Source: Ornithinicoccus sp045032955 (GTDB lineage Bacteria; Actinomycetota; Actinomycetes; Actinomycetales; Dermatophilaceae). Taken from it: a stretch of DNA of 64,000 bases. A program made the translations under genes and the position numbers. The stretch lies in contig NZ_JBJFZU010000002.1 of the NCBI RefSeq assembly GCF_045032955.1, positions 744,001 through 808,000 on the forward strand, in the 5' to 3' direction. Below, piece after piece: positions 8,855-17,162 of this stretch (the stretch's first letter is position 1; the number at the start of each line of letters is the position of its first letter). A model generated the notes under the pieces. That model searched no databases, was not told the DNA's origin, and saw nothing but the letters and a program-made list of their open reading frames with translations.

Positions 8855-9500
8855 GCCGGACCCCCGGGTCCAGGGGGACGGGGCATACCCCGGTGGCGGG
8901 GCGCAGCACCGCGTCCACCACCGCGTCGTGCGCGTCCGCAGGCACCTGGGGGACCACCTCGTGGTCGTGCAGCACCAGCACGACCGGCACCCCGCCAGAC
9001 AGCTCGCGCAACCGGGGCAGCACGGCGTCGTAGTAGCCGCCGCCCTGGCCGAGCCGGACCCCGGCGCCGGACACCGCCAGCCCCGGGACCAGGGCCAGGT
9101 CCAGGGCGGCCAGGGCTCCCTCGCCCAGCGGCCGGCGGTCCGGGTCGGCCAGGTCGGCCCAGTCCAACCGGGGACGCTCGAGGGTCAGCGGCACCAGTAC
9201 CCTCGCCCCTGCCTGCTGCAGGGCAGCCGTCAGCGCCTGCACGGGCGGCTCGGTCCGCATCGGCTCGAAGGCGGTGACGGTGGTCCCCGCCGTGACGCCT
9301 CCCGGTCCCACGACCTCCTGCAGCAGCCGCAGCCCCGCCACCCGCAGGGCCTCGGCGGCCTGCTCGCGGTCCTGGGTCGTCCAGCCCTCGACGAGCCGGC
9401 GGCGTGTCTGCCGCACCAGCGTGCGCCAGGTGGCCTTGTCGGAGGCGACGTCGCCGGTGGGGACGTAGGGCGGCAGCTCGATGACGCTCACGTCACCCAT
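8838..9500 (-). CDS. 5-formyltetrahydrofolate cyclo-ligase
   Basis: A 220-residue enzyme that converts 5-formyl-THF to 5,10-methenyl-THF with ATP, recycling folate in the cytosol. The signature LGQGGGYYDAVLPRL is present near residue 160, with DWADLADPDRRPLGEG before it. The basic N-terminal helix (KATWRTLVRQTRRRL) fits ATP binding. The start at 9500 (MGDVSVI) is taken because a G-rich tract precedes it. A GTG five codons earlier is the alternative. It is divergent from moeA and overlaps the acylase stop region. Confidence 0.93.
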   Translation of the reverse strand: MGDVSVIELPPYVPTGDVASDKATWRTLVRQTRRRLVEGWTTQDREQAAEALRVAGLRLLQEVVGPGGVTAGTTVTAFEPMRTEPPVQALTAALQQAGARVLVPLTLERPRLDWADLADPDRRPLGEGALAALDLALVPGLAVSGAGVRLGQGGGYYDAVLPRLRELSGGVPVVLVLHDHEVVPQVPADAHDAVVDAVLRPATGVCPVPLDPGVRLTPRG

Positions 9501-9515
9501 TGTGACCCCCCGCAC

Positions 9516-9521
9516 TAGGGT
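9516..9521 (+). promoter_or_regulatory. -10-like hexamer TAGGGT for the moeA-moaC run
   Basis: TAGGGT lies 28 bases before the moeA ATG. GAAGGAGG at 9538-9545 is a strong Shine-Dalgarno site, so this transcript is led, unlike several others in the window. No clear -35 box is seen. Confidence 0.4.
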
Positions 9522-9549
9522 GGGGCCCGACCGTCATGAAGGAGGCCCG

Positions 9550-10812
9550 ATGATCACCGTCGAGGAGCACCGGGACGCGGTGCTGGGGCAGATCTCGCCC
9601 GTGGCAGCCGTGACCCTGCCGGTGGGCAGGGCCGTCGGCCTGGTCACCACCACCGACGTCCTGAGCCGGGCGGACCTGCCCCGCTTCGACAACTCGTCGA
9701 TGGACGGGTATGCCGTGCGCCGCGCCGACCTCGAGGGCGCCACCGCGGAGACGCCGGTGCTGCTGCCGGTCACCGGCGACATCGCCGCCGGGGACCAGCA
9801 GGCCCACGAGCTCGTCGAGGGGCAGGCCTGGCGCATCATGACCGGGGCGCCGGTGCCCGCCGGGGCCGACGCGGTCGTCCGGCTGGAGGACACCGACAGC
9901 CACCCGCACGAGCCGCAGTTCCGGGTGCATCCGACCCCGGGGCAGCACATCCGTCGTGCCGGTGAGGACATGCACGAGGGTGACCTCGTGGTGCCCGCCG
10001 GGTCGAGGGTCGGTGCCGGCCAGGTCGCGGCGCTGATCTCGGCCGGGGTCGCCGAGGTCGAGGTCGTCGGGCCGGTCCGGGTGGTGGTGCTCTCCACCGG
10101 GGACGAGCTCGTGCCGGCCGGCTCAGCCGTCGGCCCGGGGCAGATCATCGACTCCAACGGGCCGATGCTGGCGGCCCTGGTGCAGGACGCCGGTGGTTAC
10201 GTCGTGCACGTGGGGCACCTGCCGGACGACGAGGGCGCCACCAAGAAGGAGATCCACCGGCAGCTGGTCCACGCCGACCTGGTGATCACCACCGGTGGGG
10301 TGAGCAAGGGCGCCTTCGACATCGTCAAGAAGGTGCTCACCGGCGCCGGCTCGATGACCTTCGAGGAGGTCGCCATGCAGCCGGGGAAGCCGCAGGGCTT
10401 CGGCGTGCTCGGCCACCGCCGGGTGCCGGTCTTCACGCTGCCCGGTAACCCGGTGAGCACCCTGGTCAGCTTCGAGGTCTTCGTCCGGCCGGCGCTGCAG
10501 CGGCTGGCCGGGCGGGCCGAGGGGGCGCGGGGCGCCCGCGGGCTGGTGCGTGAGGGGTGGTCCAGCTCGAAGGGGCGCCAGACGTACACCCGCGTCCACC
10601 TGCACCGCGACCCCACCGGTGCGTATGCGGTCACTCCCGCGGGCGGGCCGGGGTCGCACCTGGTCCACCCGTTGGCGACCGCGGACGCCTTGGCCGTGTC
10701 CGCCGCCGAGACCTCCGATGTCGAGGCGGGTGCCGAGGTGGAGCTGCTGCTGCTGCGGCCCCGCTCCGAGATCGACGCCCGGCTGGACAGCGAGGACGAG
10801 GATGAGCGCTGA
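9550..10812 (+). CDS. moeA: Molybdopterin molybdenumtransferase MoeA
   Basis: A 420-residue enzyme that inserts molybdate into adenylated molybdopterin to give the molybdenum cofactor. Family motifs appear in order: SSMDGYAVR near residue 48, TGAPVPAGADAVV near 97, VLSTGDEL near 181, DSNGPML near 202, TTGGVSKGAFD near 248, PGKPQGFG near 277 and LPGNPVS near 297. The length is normal. The ATG follows a strong GAAGGAGG site. moaC overlaps its end by 11 bases. Together they show that the organism makes Mo enzymes. Confidence 0.96.
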   Translation: MITVEEHRDAVLGQISPVAAVTLPVGRAVGLVTTTDVLSRADLPRFDNSSMDGYAVRRADLEGATAETPVLLPVTGDIAAGDQQAHELVEGQAWRIMTGAPVPAGADAVVRLEDTDSHPHEPQFRVHPTPGQHIRRAGEDMHEGDLVVPAGSRVGAGQVAALISAGVAEVEVVGPVRVVVLSTGDELVPAGSAVGPGQIIDSNGPMLAALVQDAGGYVVHVGHLPDDEGATKKEIHRQLVHADLVITTGGVSKGAFDIVKKVLTGAGSMTFEEVAMQPGKPQGFGVLGHRRVPVFTLPGNPVSTLVSFEVFVRPALQRLAGRAEGARGARGLVREGWSSSKGRQTYTRVHLHRDPTGAYAVTPAGGPGSHLVHPLATADALAVSAAETSDVEAGAEVELLLLRPRSEIDARLDSEDEDER

Positions 10813-11281
10813 CGGACTGACCCACCTGCGCGCCGACGGCACCGCGCACATGGTGGACGTCAGCGGCAAGCAGGTCACCGCCCGCTCCGCCACCGCCCGC
10901 GGCCGGGTGCTGCTGTCGCCGGCTGCGGTCGCCGCGCTGCGCGGGGGGACGGTGCCGAAGGGCGACGCGGTCGGGGTCGCCCGGATCGCCGGGCTGCAGG
11001 CCGCCAAGCGGACCCCGGACCTGGTGCCGCTGTGCCACCCGGTCGCGGTGCACGGGGTGGAGGTGGACCTGGTCGTCGAGGACGACGGGGTGCAGATCAG
11101 CGCCACGGTCCGGACCGCCGACCGCACCGGGGTGGAGATGGAGGCGCTGACCTGCGTCGCCGTCGCCGGACTGGCGATGGTGGACATGATCAAGGCCGTG
11201 GACCGCACGGCCGTCATCTCCGAGGTCCGGGTCACGGCCAAGTCGGGGGGGCGCTCCGGGGACTGGACGCGTCCCGCGTGA
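10802..11281 (+). CDS. moaC: Cyclic pyranopterin monophosphate synthase MoaC
   Basis: A 159-residue enzyme that turns the 3',8-cyclo-GTP intermediate made by MoaA into cyclic pyranopterin monophosphate. The family landmarks are HMVDVSGK near the N-terminus, RIAGLQAAKRTPDLVPLCHP (substrate pocket), and GVEMEALTCVAVAGL followed by IKAVDRTAVI. The usual CDMxKAVDR form reads VDMIKAVDR here. Its ATG lies inside the end of moeA, so the two are almost certainly translationally coupled. Confidence 0.95.
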   Translation: MSADGLTHLRADGTAHMVDVSGKQVTARSATARGRVLLSPAAVAALRGGTVPKGDAVGVARIAGLQAAKRTPDLVPLCHPVAVHGVEVDLVVEDDGVQISATVRTADRTGVEMEALTCVAVAGLAMVDMIKAVDRTAVISEVRVTAKSGGRSGDWTRPA

Positions 11282-11294
11282 CCTGGCGCACCCG

Positions 11295-11921
11295 GTGACC
11301 TGGCGCTGGCCGGTCGAGGTCCGGCACGCGCTGCCCTCGGGGGCGGCGCTGGTGCTGCGCCCGTTGAGCCGGGCCGACCGACCCGCCTGGGAGCAGCTGC
11401 GGAAGAGCAACGAGGCACGGCTGCGCCGGTGGGAGTCCACGGTGCCGGGGCAGCAGGGCGACTTCCTGCCCTTCCACCGGATGCGTCGGGTGCTGGACCG
11501 AGCAGGACGGGCCGGGGCCGCGCTGCCCCTGGTCATCGAGGAGGACGGCCGGCTGGTCGGTCAGGTGCAACTCTTCGACGTGCTCTGGGGCTCGCGCCGG
11601 ACCGGGGTGGCCGGTTACTGGCTGGACCGGGACGCCACCGGCAGGGGGCTCGCGACCTGGTCCCTGGCGGCTCTGGTCGACCACGCGCTGCTGGAGGCCG
11701 GGCTGCACCGGGTGGAGGTGGCGATCCGGCCGGAGAACACCGCGTCGCTGGCGGTCGCGGCCCGGCTCGAGCTCCCGGAGGAGGGTCCGGCCCGGGGTCT
11801 GATGCACGTCGACGGCGCCTGGGCCGACCACCGCGTCTTCGCCGTCCTCGCCGAGGACCTCGGCCCGGGCGGACGGGCGGCCGGGGGGCTGGTCGCGCGG
11901 CTCCGGGAACGGCATACCTGA
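11295..11921 (+). CDS. GNAT-family N-acetyltransferase, RimJ/RimL-like
   Basis: A 208-residue protein with the RimJ-type GNAT layout: LRPLSRADRPAWEQLR at the start, LVGQVQLFDVLWGSRR and GYWLDRDATGRGLAT (acetyl-CoA loop) in the middle, and HRVEVAIRPENTASLAVAARL near residue 140. Such enzymes acetylate alpha-amino groups of ribosomal or other proteins, or small amines. The GTG start lies 13 bases after moaC. Position after moeA/moaC is common in actinobacteria, but no molybdenum role is implied. Confidence 0.85.
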   Translation: MTWRWPVEVRHALPSGAALVLRPLSRADRPAWEQLRKSNEARLRRWESTVPGQQGDFLPFHRMRRVLDRAGRAGAALPLVIEEDGRLVGQVQLFDVLWGSRRTGVAGYWLDRDATGRGLATWSLAALVDHALLEAGLHRVEVAIRPENTASLAVAARLELPEEGPARGLMHVDGAWADHRVFAVLAEDLGPGGRAAGGLVARLRERHT

Positions 11922-12006
11922 AGCGGGCCGGGGCACATCAGACCAGTCACAGCAGAAACTTGCGCGACACTCCGCCGACCTCACCGGCCGCCGGGTCCGC
12001 GGAGCC

Positions 12007-12012
12007 TAGCGT
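12007..12012 (+). promoter_or_regulatory. -10-like hexamer TAGCGT, leaderless arrangement
   Basis: TAGCGT ends six bases before the GTG at 12019 and there is no Shine-Dalgarno site between them. Confidence 0.4.
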
Positions 12013-12018
12013 GAAGCC

Positions 12019-13002
12019 GTGCCAGCAGTCAGCAGCCTGATCTTCGTCGTCATCCTGGCGGTGTGGGCTGTCTACCTGGTCCAGCACTGGGTGCGACGCC
12101 GCGACCACCTCGCCACCGCCCGCTCGGTGGACCGCTTCTCCGAGGCCATGCGGGTCCTGGAGCGCCGTCGCGCGCTCCCGCGCCCCGAGGCCCACGCCTC
12201 CGCCGGCCAGGGAGCCTCCTACTCCTCCTCGCCGATCCGCCCGGCCCGACCCGAGGTCGTGGTCAAGCACGGGACCACCGGTGCGACCGGGGCCACTGCG
12301 GTCGGCCCCAGCCCGGCCGTCCGCCGGGCCGCCCGCACGGCCCGGGCCCGCGCGATGGCCCTGCTCGTGGCCTCCGCCGTGATGGTCACCCTCGTGGTGC
12401 TCGGCGTCAGCGGCGTGCTCGCCTGGTGGTGGAGCTTCGTCGGGGTCGGCACGCTGGCCGCCACCCTGCTGGCGGTCCGTCGGTCGGTGGCGACCGCTCG
12501 GGACCGTCGCACCAGCCGGGCCGGTCGCACCAGCCGGGCCGGTCGCACCGGCCGGGCCGGTCGCACCGGCCGGGCCGGTCGCACCGCGGCCCCGGCCCCG
12601 GAGGTGGCCACCACCGCGCAGGCCGAGCGCTCCCCGCTGGCCGCGCAGGCCCGTGCCACGGCCGCGCTCGCCCCGACCGGGACCGCACGGCGCGCCGTCG
12701 ACCTGGAGGCCACGCCCCGACCCGCGGTCTACGACATCGCCTCGGTCGAGGCGTCGATCGCCACCCAGGCCGCCGAGGCGACCGCCGCCGCTGCCCCGCC
12801 GGCAGGTGCCGAGACCGTGGACGAGCCCGGCTCGTGGAGTCCCACCCCCGTCCCCCCGCCGACCTACACGCTCAAGGCCAAGGCCTACCGGGGCGTGCCG
12901 GTGGCGTCCGGGCAGGGGGCCCAGCAGCTCCCGGCGGACGGCACCGAGATGGCCCTGGACGAGGAGTTCGAGGACCTGCCGGCCATCGACCGCGTGGTCT
13001 GA
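12019..13002 (+). CDS. Membrane protein of unknown function with internal hexapeptide repeat
   Basis: A 327-residue protein. Residues 4-20 form an N-terminal membrane helix (SLIFVVILAVWAVYLVQHW), followed by a basic cytoplasmic-type segment. A pair of helices lies at ~113-155, with AWWWSF between them. A four-copy Thr-Ser/Gly-Arg-Ala-Gly-Arg repeat (~164-188) and an Ala/Pro-rich, then acidic C-terminus follow. Membrane proteins of this layout often sit between the moe/rimJ genes and a tRNA-Ala in actinobacteria. No enzymatic domain is recognised. Confidence 0.7.
   Translation: MPAVSSLIFVVILAVWAVYLVQHWVRRRDHLATARSVDRFSEAMRVLERRRALPRPEAHASAGQGASYSSSPIRPARPEVVVKHGTTGATGATAVGPSPAVRRAARTARARAMALLVASAVMVTLVVLGVSGVLAWWWSFVGVGTLAATLLAVRRSVATARDRRTSRAGRTSRAGRTGRAGRTGRAGRTAAPAPEVATTAQAERSPLAAQARATAALAPTGTARRAVDLEATPRPAVYDIASVEASIATQAAEATAAAAPPAGAETVDEPGSWSPTPVPPPTYTLKAKAYRGVPVASGQGAQQLPADGTEMALDEEFEDLPAIDRVV
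12510..12581 (+). repeat. Four tandem 18-base units inside the membrane-protein gene
   Basis: Four back-to-back copies of an 18-base unit (CACCAGCCGG then GCCGGTCG). The first two are identical and the last two carry G for A at position 5. Being a multiple of three, it adds six residues per copy (TSRAGR or TGRAGR) and leaves the frame intact. Copy number is likely to vary between strains. Confidence 0.9.
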
Positions 13003-13044
13003 GCCACGACCGGTCCAGGTTTGGGTGGCCCGCCCGCCGAGCTG

Positions 13045-13050
13045 TATAGT
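13045..13050 (+). promoter_or_regulatory. Promoter of tRNA-Ala: TATAGT with TTGGGT 18 bases upstream
   Basis: A near-consensus TATAGT lies 14 bases before the tRNA 5' end. TTGGGT at 13021-13026 is a plausible -35 box with an 18-base spacer. Confidence 0.55.
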
Positions 13051-13064
13051 CGGTGGCTGCACCA

Positions 13065-13137
13065 GGGGCTGTGGCGCAGTTGGTAGCGCGTCTCGTTCGC
13101 AATGAGAAGGTCAGGGGTTCGATTCCCCTCAGCTCCA
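13065..13137 (+). tRNA. tRNA-Ala, anticodon CGC
   Basis: A 73-nucleotide class I cloverleaf. The acceptor GGGGCTG pairs with CAGCTCC (one G-U pair). The anticodon loop TTCGCAA in a TCTCG/TGAGA stem gives anticodon CGC (reads GCG). The T-arm is GGTTCGATTCC with a five-base stem. The discriminator base is A and CCA is not encoded. It is followed by a terminator-like hairpin. Confidence 0.95.
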
Positions 13138-13143
13138 CCCAGG

Positions 13144-13184
13144 ACGACCCCGTCCCCCGGACATGCTCCGGAGGGCGGGGTCGT
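13144..13184. terminator. GC-rich hairpin after tRNA-Ala, between convergent genes
   Basis: ACGACCCC at 13144-13151 pairs with GGGGTCGT at 13177-13184, and an inner CCGGA/TCCGG stem extends it. There is no T-run. It could end the tRNA transcript and that of the convergent monooxygenase gene. Confidence 0.6.
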
Positions 13185-13201
13185 GTCGTGTCCGGGCGAG
13201 C

Positions 13202-13507
13202 TCAGTCGGCGGCGGCCAGGTCGACGACCTCGAACTCGAGCAGGTCGGCGCCCGTCGCGACCGGCCGGCTGCTGCCGCCGCTGTGGGCCTCGCGGGCGGA
13301 CCCGTCTCGCCAGGCCTCGAAGTCCTGCTGGCTGGCCCAGGTGGTCACGACGAAGTAGCGGGCCTCGCCGGCGACCGGGCGCAGCAGCTGGAAGCCCTCG
13401 AAGCCGGGCTGGGAGTCCACCGCGTGCCGCCGGGCGGCGAAGCGGGCCTCCAGCTCGGGTCCCGCGCCCTCGGGGACGTGGATGGCGTTGATCTTGACGA
13501 CCGACAT
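13202..13507 (-). CDS. Antibiotic-biosynthesis-monooxygenase (ABM) domain protein, HmoB/IsdG-like
   Basis: A 101-residue ferredoxin-like alpha+beta barrel monomer of the ABM family. MSVVKINAIHVPEG, GFEGFQLLRPV, YFVVTTWASQQDFEAWRDG and AREAH match the IsdG/HmoB heme-degrading subgroup in length and order. The family includes heme oxygenases (IsdG, MhuD, HmoB) and quinol oxygenases. A heme role is plausible but not proven. AAGGAGT precedes the ATG. No heme-uptake genes are adjacent. Confidence 0.85.
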   Translation of the reverse strand: MSVVKINAIHVPEGAGPELEARFAARRHAVDSQPGFEGFQLLRPVAGEARYFVVTTWASQQDFEAWRDGSAREAHSGGSSRPVATGADLLEFEVVDLAAAD

Positions 13508-13624
13508 CGGGTCAGACTCCTTCGCTGTGGGCAGGGGGGCGCCCTGGCGTGGGCGGCAGGTGTGAGGATAGTGCCGCGACGGCCCGGTCGGGAGGCCGCG
13601 CACGGCACGAGAAGGAGTCAGCAC

Positions 13625-14629
13625 ATGGCGGTCAACCTGCGTGGTCGCAGCCTGCTGTCGCTGGTCGAGGAGAGCCCCGCGGAGATCGTGGCGCTGCTCG
13701 ACCTGGCGGACGAGCTCAAGGCGGACAAGGCGTCCCGCCGTGAGCAGCGACGCCTGGTCGGCCGCTCGGTCGCGCTCATCTTCGAGAAGACCTCCACCCG
13801 CACCCGCTCCGCCTTCGAGGTGGCGGCCGCGGACCAGGGTGCGCACACCAGCTTCCTGCACCCCTCGAGCACCCAGATCGGCCACAAGGAGTCGACCAAG
13901 GACACCGCCAGGGTGCTGGGCCGGATGTACGACGCCATCCAGTACCGCGGCTCCGCCCAGTCCACGGTCGAGGAGCTGGCACGGTATGCCGGGGTGCCGG
14001 TCTACAACGGCCTCACCGACGCGTGGCACCCGACCCAGATGCTGGCCGACGCGCAGACGATGCGCGAGCACGTCGACAAGCCGTGGGAGCAGATGTCCTA
14101 CGCCTACCTCGGCGACGCCCGCAACAACACCGGCCACTCGCTGCTGCTGCTGGGAGCCAAGCTCGGGATGGACGTCCGGATCGCGGCCCCCGAGGGTCTG
14201 CAGCCGGAGCCGGCGGTCGTCCGGCTGTGCGAGGAGGTGGCCGCCGGGACGGGCGCCCGGCTGACCGTCACCGCGGACCCCCACCGGGCGGTGGACGGCG
14301 TCGACGTCGTGCACACTGATGTCTGGGTCTCCATGGGGGAGCCGGCCAGCGCCTGGCAGGAGCGGATCGAGCTGTTGCTGCCCTACCAGGTCAACGCCGA
14401 GCTCATGGCGGCCACGCACAACCCGGCGGCACGCTTCATGCACTGCCTGCCGGCCTTCCACGACACCGACACGGAGGTGGGGCAAGCACTGATGTCGACC
14501 AACCCAGAGCTGAGGAACGGACTCGAGGTGACCGATGAGGTCTTCGAGTCGCCGGCGAGCATCGTCTTCGACCAGGCGGAGAACCGGCTGCACACCATCA
14601 AGGCGCTGATGGTGGCGACGCTCGGATGA
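13625..14629 (+). CDS. argF: Ornithine carbamoyltransferase
   Basis: A 334-residue enzyme making citrulline from ornithine and carbamoyl phosphate, or running in reverse in arginine catabolism. The carbamoyl-phosphate motif STRTR is at 57-61, and MHCLPAFHD near 272 is the ornithine loop. The segment HKESTKDTARVLGRMYDAIQYRG is of the ArcB/enterobacterial ArgI type. Neither arginine biosynthesis genes nor arcA/arcC are adjacent, so biosynthetic versus catabolic use is unresolved. The ATG follows AGAAGGAGT. Confidence 0.94.
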   Translation: MAVNLRGRSLLSLVEESPAEIVALLDLADELKADKASRREQRRLVGRSVALIFEKTSTRTRSAFEVAAADQGAHTSFLHPSSTQIGHKESTKDTARVLGRMYDAIQYRGSAQSTVEELARYAGVPVYNGLTDAWHPTQMLADAQTMREHVDKPWEQMSYAYLGDARNNTGHSLLLLGAKLGMDVRIAAPEGLQPEPAVVRLCEEVAAGTGARLTVTADPHRAVDGVDVVHTDVWVSMGEPASAWQERIELLLPYQVNAELMAATHNPAARFMHCLPAFHDTDTEVGQALMSTNPELRNGLEVTDEVFESPASIVFDQAENRLHTIKALMVATLG

Positions 14630-15147
14630 GCGTCGTCCAGCCGACCCTGGCCCACGAGGGCCCGGTCCTGCGCGAGCCGGCGCACCGGGTGAACCCGCGG
14701 GCGGTGAAGTACTGGGTGCTGCGCAACCTGGTGTCCTCGGCCATCACCTGGGGGGTGCTCTTCGCCATCTACTGGTTCGTCCCCGACGGGGTCGGTCGCT
14801 GGCTGGGCCCGCTGTTCCTGGTGATCATGGCCTACAACGTGCTCGAGGTGGCCCTGGAGCCGACCATCCGGTATCGCCGCACCCGCTGGGAGGTCACCGG
14901 CGAACGGGTCTTCGCCCAGTCTGGGTGGCTCTCCCGGGACCAGCGCATCGCGCCGCTGTCGCGGGTGCAGACGGTCGACACCGAGCGGGGGCCGCTGATG
15001 CGGCTCTACCGGCTGGCGAATGTCACGGTGACCACCGCGTCGGCCGCCGGTCCGATCACCCTGGTGTGCCTGGACACGGACGTCGCCGACCGGGTGACCG
15101 CCGAGCTGGCCCGGGTCACCGGTCAGACGCGGGGCGACGCGACGTGA
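14626..15147 (+). CDS. Bacterial PH domain (bPH2/DUF304) membrane protein, YdbS-like
   Basis: A 173-residue protein with two membrane helices (residues ~33-50 and ~58-75) followed by a bPH2 domain. YRRTRWEVTGERVFAQSGWLSRDQRIAPLSRVQTVD is split across the window as the family pattern. It resembles the small partner of the YdbS/YdbT pair of Bacillus. Its ATG overlaps the argF stop by four bases and the next bPH2 gene overlaps it by four, so the pair is translated together. The exact role (membrane or envelope-stress homeostasis) is not established. Confidence 0.85.
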   Translation: MSVVQPTLAHEGPVLREPAHRVNPRAVKYWVLRNLVSSAITWGVLFAIYWFVPDGVGRWLGPLFLVIMAYNVLEVALEPTIRYRRTRWEVTGERVFAQSGWLSRDQRIAPLSRVQTVDTERGPLMRLYRLANVTVTTASAAGPITLVCLDTDVADRVTAELARVTGQTRGDAT

Positions 15148-16790
15148 GCAGCCCGGAGCTCCCCCCGCCCACCGGGCCCCCGGCGCTCCAGGAGGACGGC
15201 AGCGCGCCGCCGCCGCCCCCGGGCCTGTCCGTCCCGGACGCCGAGGGCTGGCACCGCCTGAGTCCGCGGATGCTGATGGTCCACCCGGTCCGATCGCTGA
15301 TGTCGATGGCCGTGCCGCTGCTGCTGATCACCTTCGGTTTCAACCGGGGCGAGAGCAACGGGTGGTTGTGGTTCGTCGTCGGCGGCGCCGTGCTGGCCGT
15401 CGTCTTCGGTGTCGTGTCCTGGTTCTTCACCCGGTACCGGTTCACCGCCGAGCAGCTGCAGCTGCGCACCGGCGTGCTGAGCCGCAAGGTGGTGACGGCC
15501 CCGCTGGACCGGATCCGCAGCGTCGACATCGAGTCCACCCCTGTGCACCGGGTCCTGGGGCTGGCGAAGGTCAAGATCGGCACCGGGGTGGATGCCACCC
15601 AGATCGAGCTGGACGGGCTGACCCGCGAGCAGTCCTCCCGGATGCGCAGCTACCTGCTGGACCGCTCGGAGGTGACCGGTCCGGAGGGGACGGAGGCGGT
15701 GGCGGGCGATCGGCATACCGAGGGGGTGGCGGACCCGGCATCCTCCGAGGGCGAGCCCGCGGCGGCACGACCGCCGGCCGGGGCCGACCGCGAGGAGGAG
15801 CTCGCCCGGATCGACTGGGGCTGGCTGCGGTATGCCCCGTTCAGCCTCTCCAGCCTGGTCGTGGTGGCGGGCGCGCTGGGTGTCCTCGGACAGTTCGGGG
15901 ACGACCTGCCGGTCGACGAGGTGGGCGTCGTCCAGGACTCCTGGGCGTGGGTGGTGGCCCAGTCGGTGCTGCTGCTCGTGGCCGGGGCCCTGCTGGTGCT
16001 GGTGGTGGCCTGGGTGCTGGTGTCCACCGCCGCCTACGTCCTGAACTGGTGGAACCTGCGGGTGGTCCGGGAGCGGGGCGGCACCATCCGCACCACCCGC
16101 GGGCTGCTGACGACCCGCAGCCAGACCATCGAGAGCGAGAAGATCCGCGGCGTCACCATGAGCGAGCAGTTCCTCCTCAGGTTCGTCAAGGGTGCCGAGC
16201 TCAGCGCCCGTGCCACCGGCGTCGGCCTGGGCGGCACCATCAAGCTGCTCCCCCCGGCACCCCGGCAGGTGGTGCAGTCCGTCGGGCACGCCCTGCTGCA
16301 GGAGGAGGGCCCGCTCACCCAGCAGCTCACCGGCCACGGCCCCCGGGCCCGGCGCCGGATCCACGTCAGCGAGCAGTGGGGCAGCCTCTTCCTCGCGGCC
16401 CTGGTGGCGGTGCCCACCTACTGGATCGACGTCTGGTGGTTCCAGACCTGGCCGTGGTGGATCCCGCTGGCCGTGCTCGGTGCCGCCGGGCTGCTCAACC
16501 TGGCCCTCGCCGAGGCGTCCTGGCGCAATCTGGGCCACGGGCTGACGGAGGGCTACGTGATCGTGCAGACGGGGGCCTTCATCCGGACCCGGCAGGTGCT
16601 GGAGCGCGCGGGCGTCATCGGTTGGGTCGTGCACCAGAGCTACTTCCAGCGTCGGCTCGGGCTCGCCGACCTGACCGCGACCACGGCCGCGGGCAGCGAG
16701 CGGATGGTGGTGCCGAACGTGCCGCTGGCGCTGGCGGTCGAGCTGGCCGGGTCGGCCACCCCGGGAATGCTGGAGGACTTCCGGACGTAG
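15144..16790 (+). CDS. Large bPH2 (DUF304) membrane protein, YdbT-like
   Basis: A 548-residue protein beginning at a GTG that overlaps the previous TGA. It carries repeated units of a hydrophobic helix pair plus a bPH2 domain. The first is at ~50-170 (FTRYRFTAEQLQLRTGVLSR, then DRIRSVDIESTPVHRVLGL), the second at ~250-390 (NLRVVRERGGTIRTTRGLLTT) and the third at ~410-540 (EGYVIVQTGAFIRTRQVLERAGVIGW). This matches YdbT-type proteins that act with a small YdbS partner. The Pro-rich N-terminus is probably cytoplasmic. No enzymatic motif is present. Confidence 0.86.
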   Translation: MSSPELPPPTGPPALQEDGSAPPPPPGLSVPDAEGWHRLSPRMLMVHPVRSLMSMAVPLLLITFGFNRGESNGWLWFVVGGAVLAVVFGVVSWFFTRYRFTAEQLQLRTGVLSRKVVTAPLDRIRSVDIESTPVHRVLGLAKVKIGTGVDATQIELDGLTREQSSRMRSYLLDRSEVTGPEGTEAVAGDRHTEGVADPASSEGEPAAARPPAGADREEELARIDWGWLRYAPFSLSSLVVVAGALGVLGQFGDDLPVDEVGVVQDSWAWVVAQSVLLLVAGALLVLVVAWVLVSTAAYVLNWWNLRVVRERGGTIRTTRGLLTTRSQTIESEKIRGVTMSEQFLLRFVKGAELSARATGVGLGGTIKLLPPAPRQVVQSVGHALLQEEGPLTQQLTGHGPRARRRIHVSEQWGSLFLAALVAVPTYWIDVWWFQTWPWWIPLAVLGAAGLLNLALAEASWRNLGHGLTEGYVIVQTGAFIRTRQVLERAGVIGWVVHQSYFQRRLGLADLTATTAAGSERMVVPNVPLALAVELAGSATPGMLEDFRT

Positions 16791-16797
16791 AGCAGGC

Positions 16798-17160
16798 ATG
16801 AACGAGGAGATGGGTGTGCGCTTCGAGCTCCCGCAGGACACGCCGGGGGACGACCGCGCGCGGTACGACAAGGCGACCTTCGCCTTCGAGACGAAGGACT
16901 ACACGGGCGCCGCGGCACTGCTGGAGGAACTCGCGGCCCAGGACCCGGGCAACGCCGAGGTGCGCCTGCTGCTGGCCCGCAGCTACTACCACTCCGCCCG
17001 GCTGGGCCCTGCCGAGCAGGAGCTGCGCTCGATGATCGAGCGTTGGCCCAGCGACGCCTACGCCCACCTGGTGCTGGCCCGGACCCTGCAGCGGGCGGGC
17101 CGTGCCCAGGAGGGCGCCCCGCACCTCAAGATGGCCGAGGCGATGGGCCTGGAGGCCTAG
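16798..17160 (+). CDS. Small tetratricopeptide-repeat protein
   Basis: A 120-residue soluble protein built from about three TPR helix pairs: RARYDKATFAFETKDYTGAAALLEEL, then NAEVRLLLARSYYHSARLGPAEQEL and DAYAHLVLARTLQRAGRAQEG in succession. It presumably acts as a protein-protein adaptor. It lies seven bases after the bPH2 gene and three before a membrane-protein gene, so it probably belongs to one operon. A better start may be MGVRFELP (16810). Partner unknown. Confidence 0.8.
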   Translation: MNEEMGVRFELPQDTPGDDRARYDKATFAFETKDYTGAAALLEELAAQDPGNAEVRLLLARSYYHSARLGPAEQELRSMIERWPSDAYAHLVLARTLQRAGRAQEGAPHLKMAEAMGLEA

Positions 17161-17162
17161 GG

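Noticed and set aside
12019..13002. Collagen-like or RNA-binding RGG domain from the TSRAGR/TGRAGR repeat
   Set aside because: The hexapeptide does not match Gly-X-Y or RGG spacing, and it is confined to four copies beside a membrane helix.
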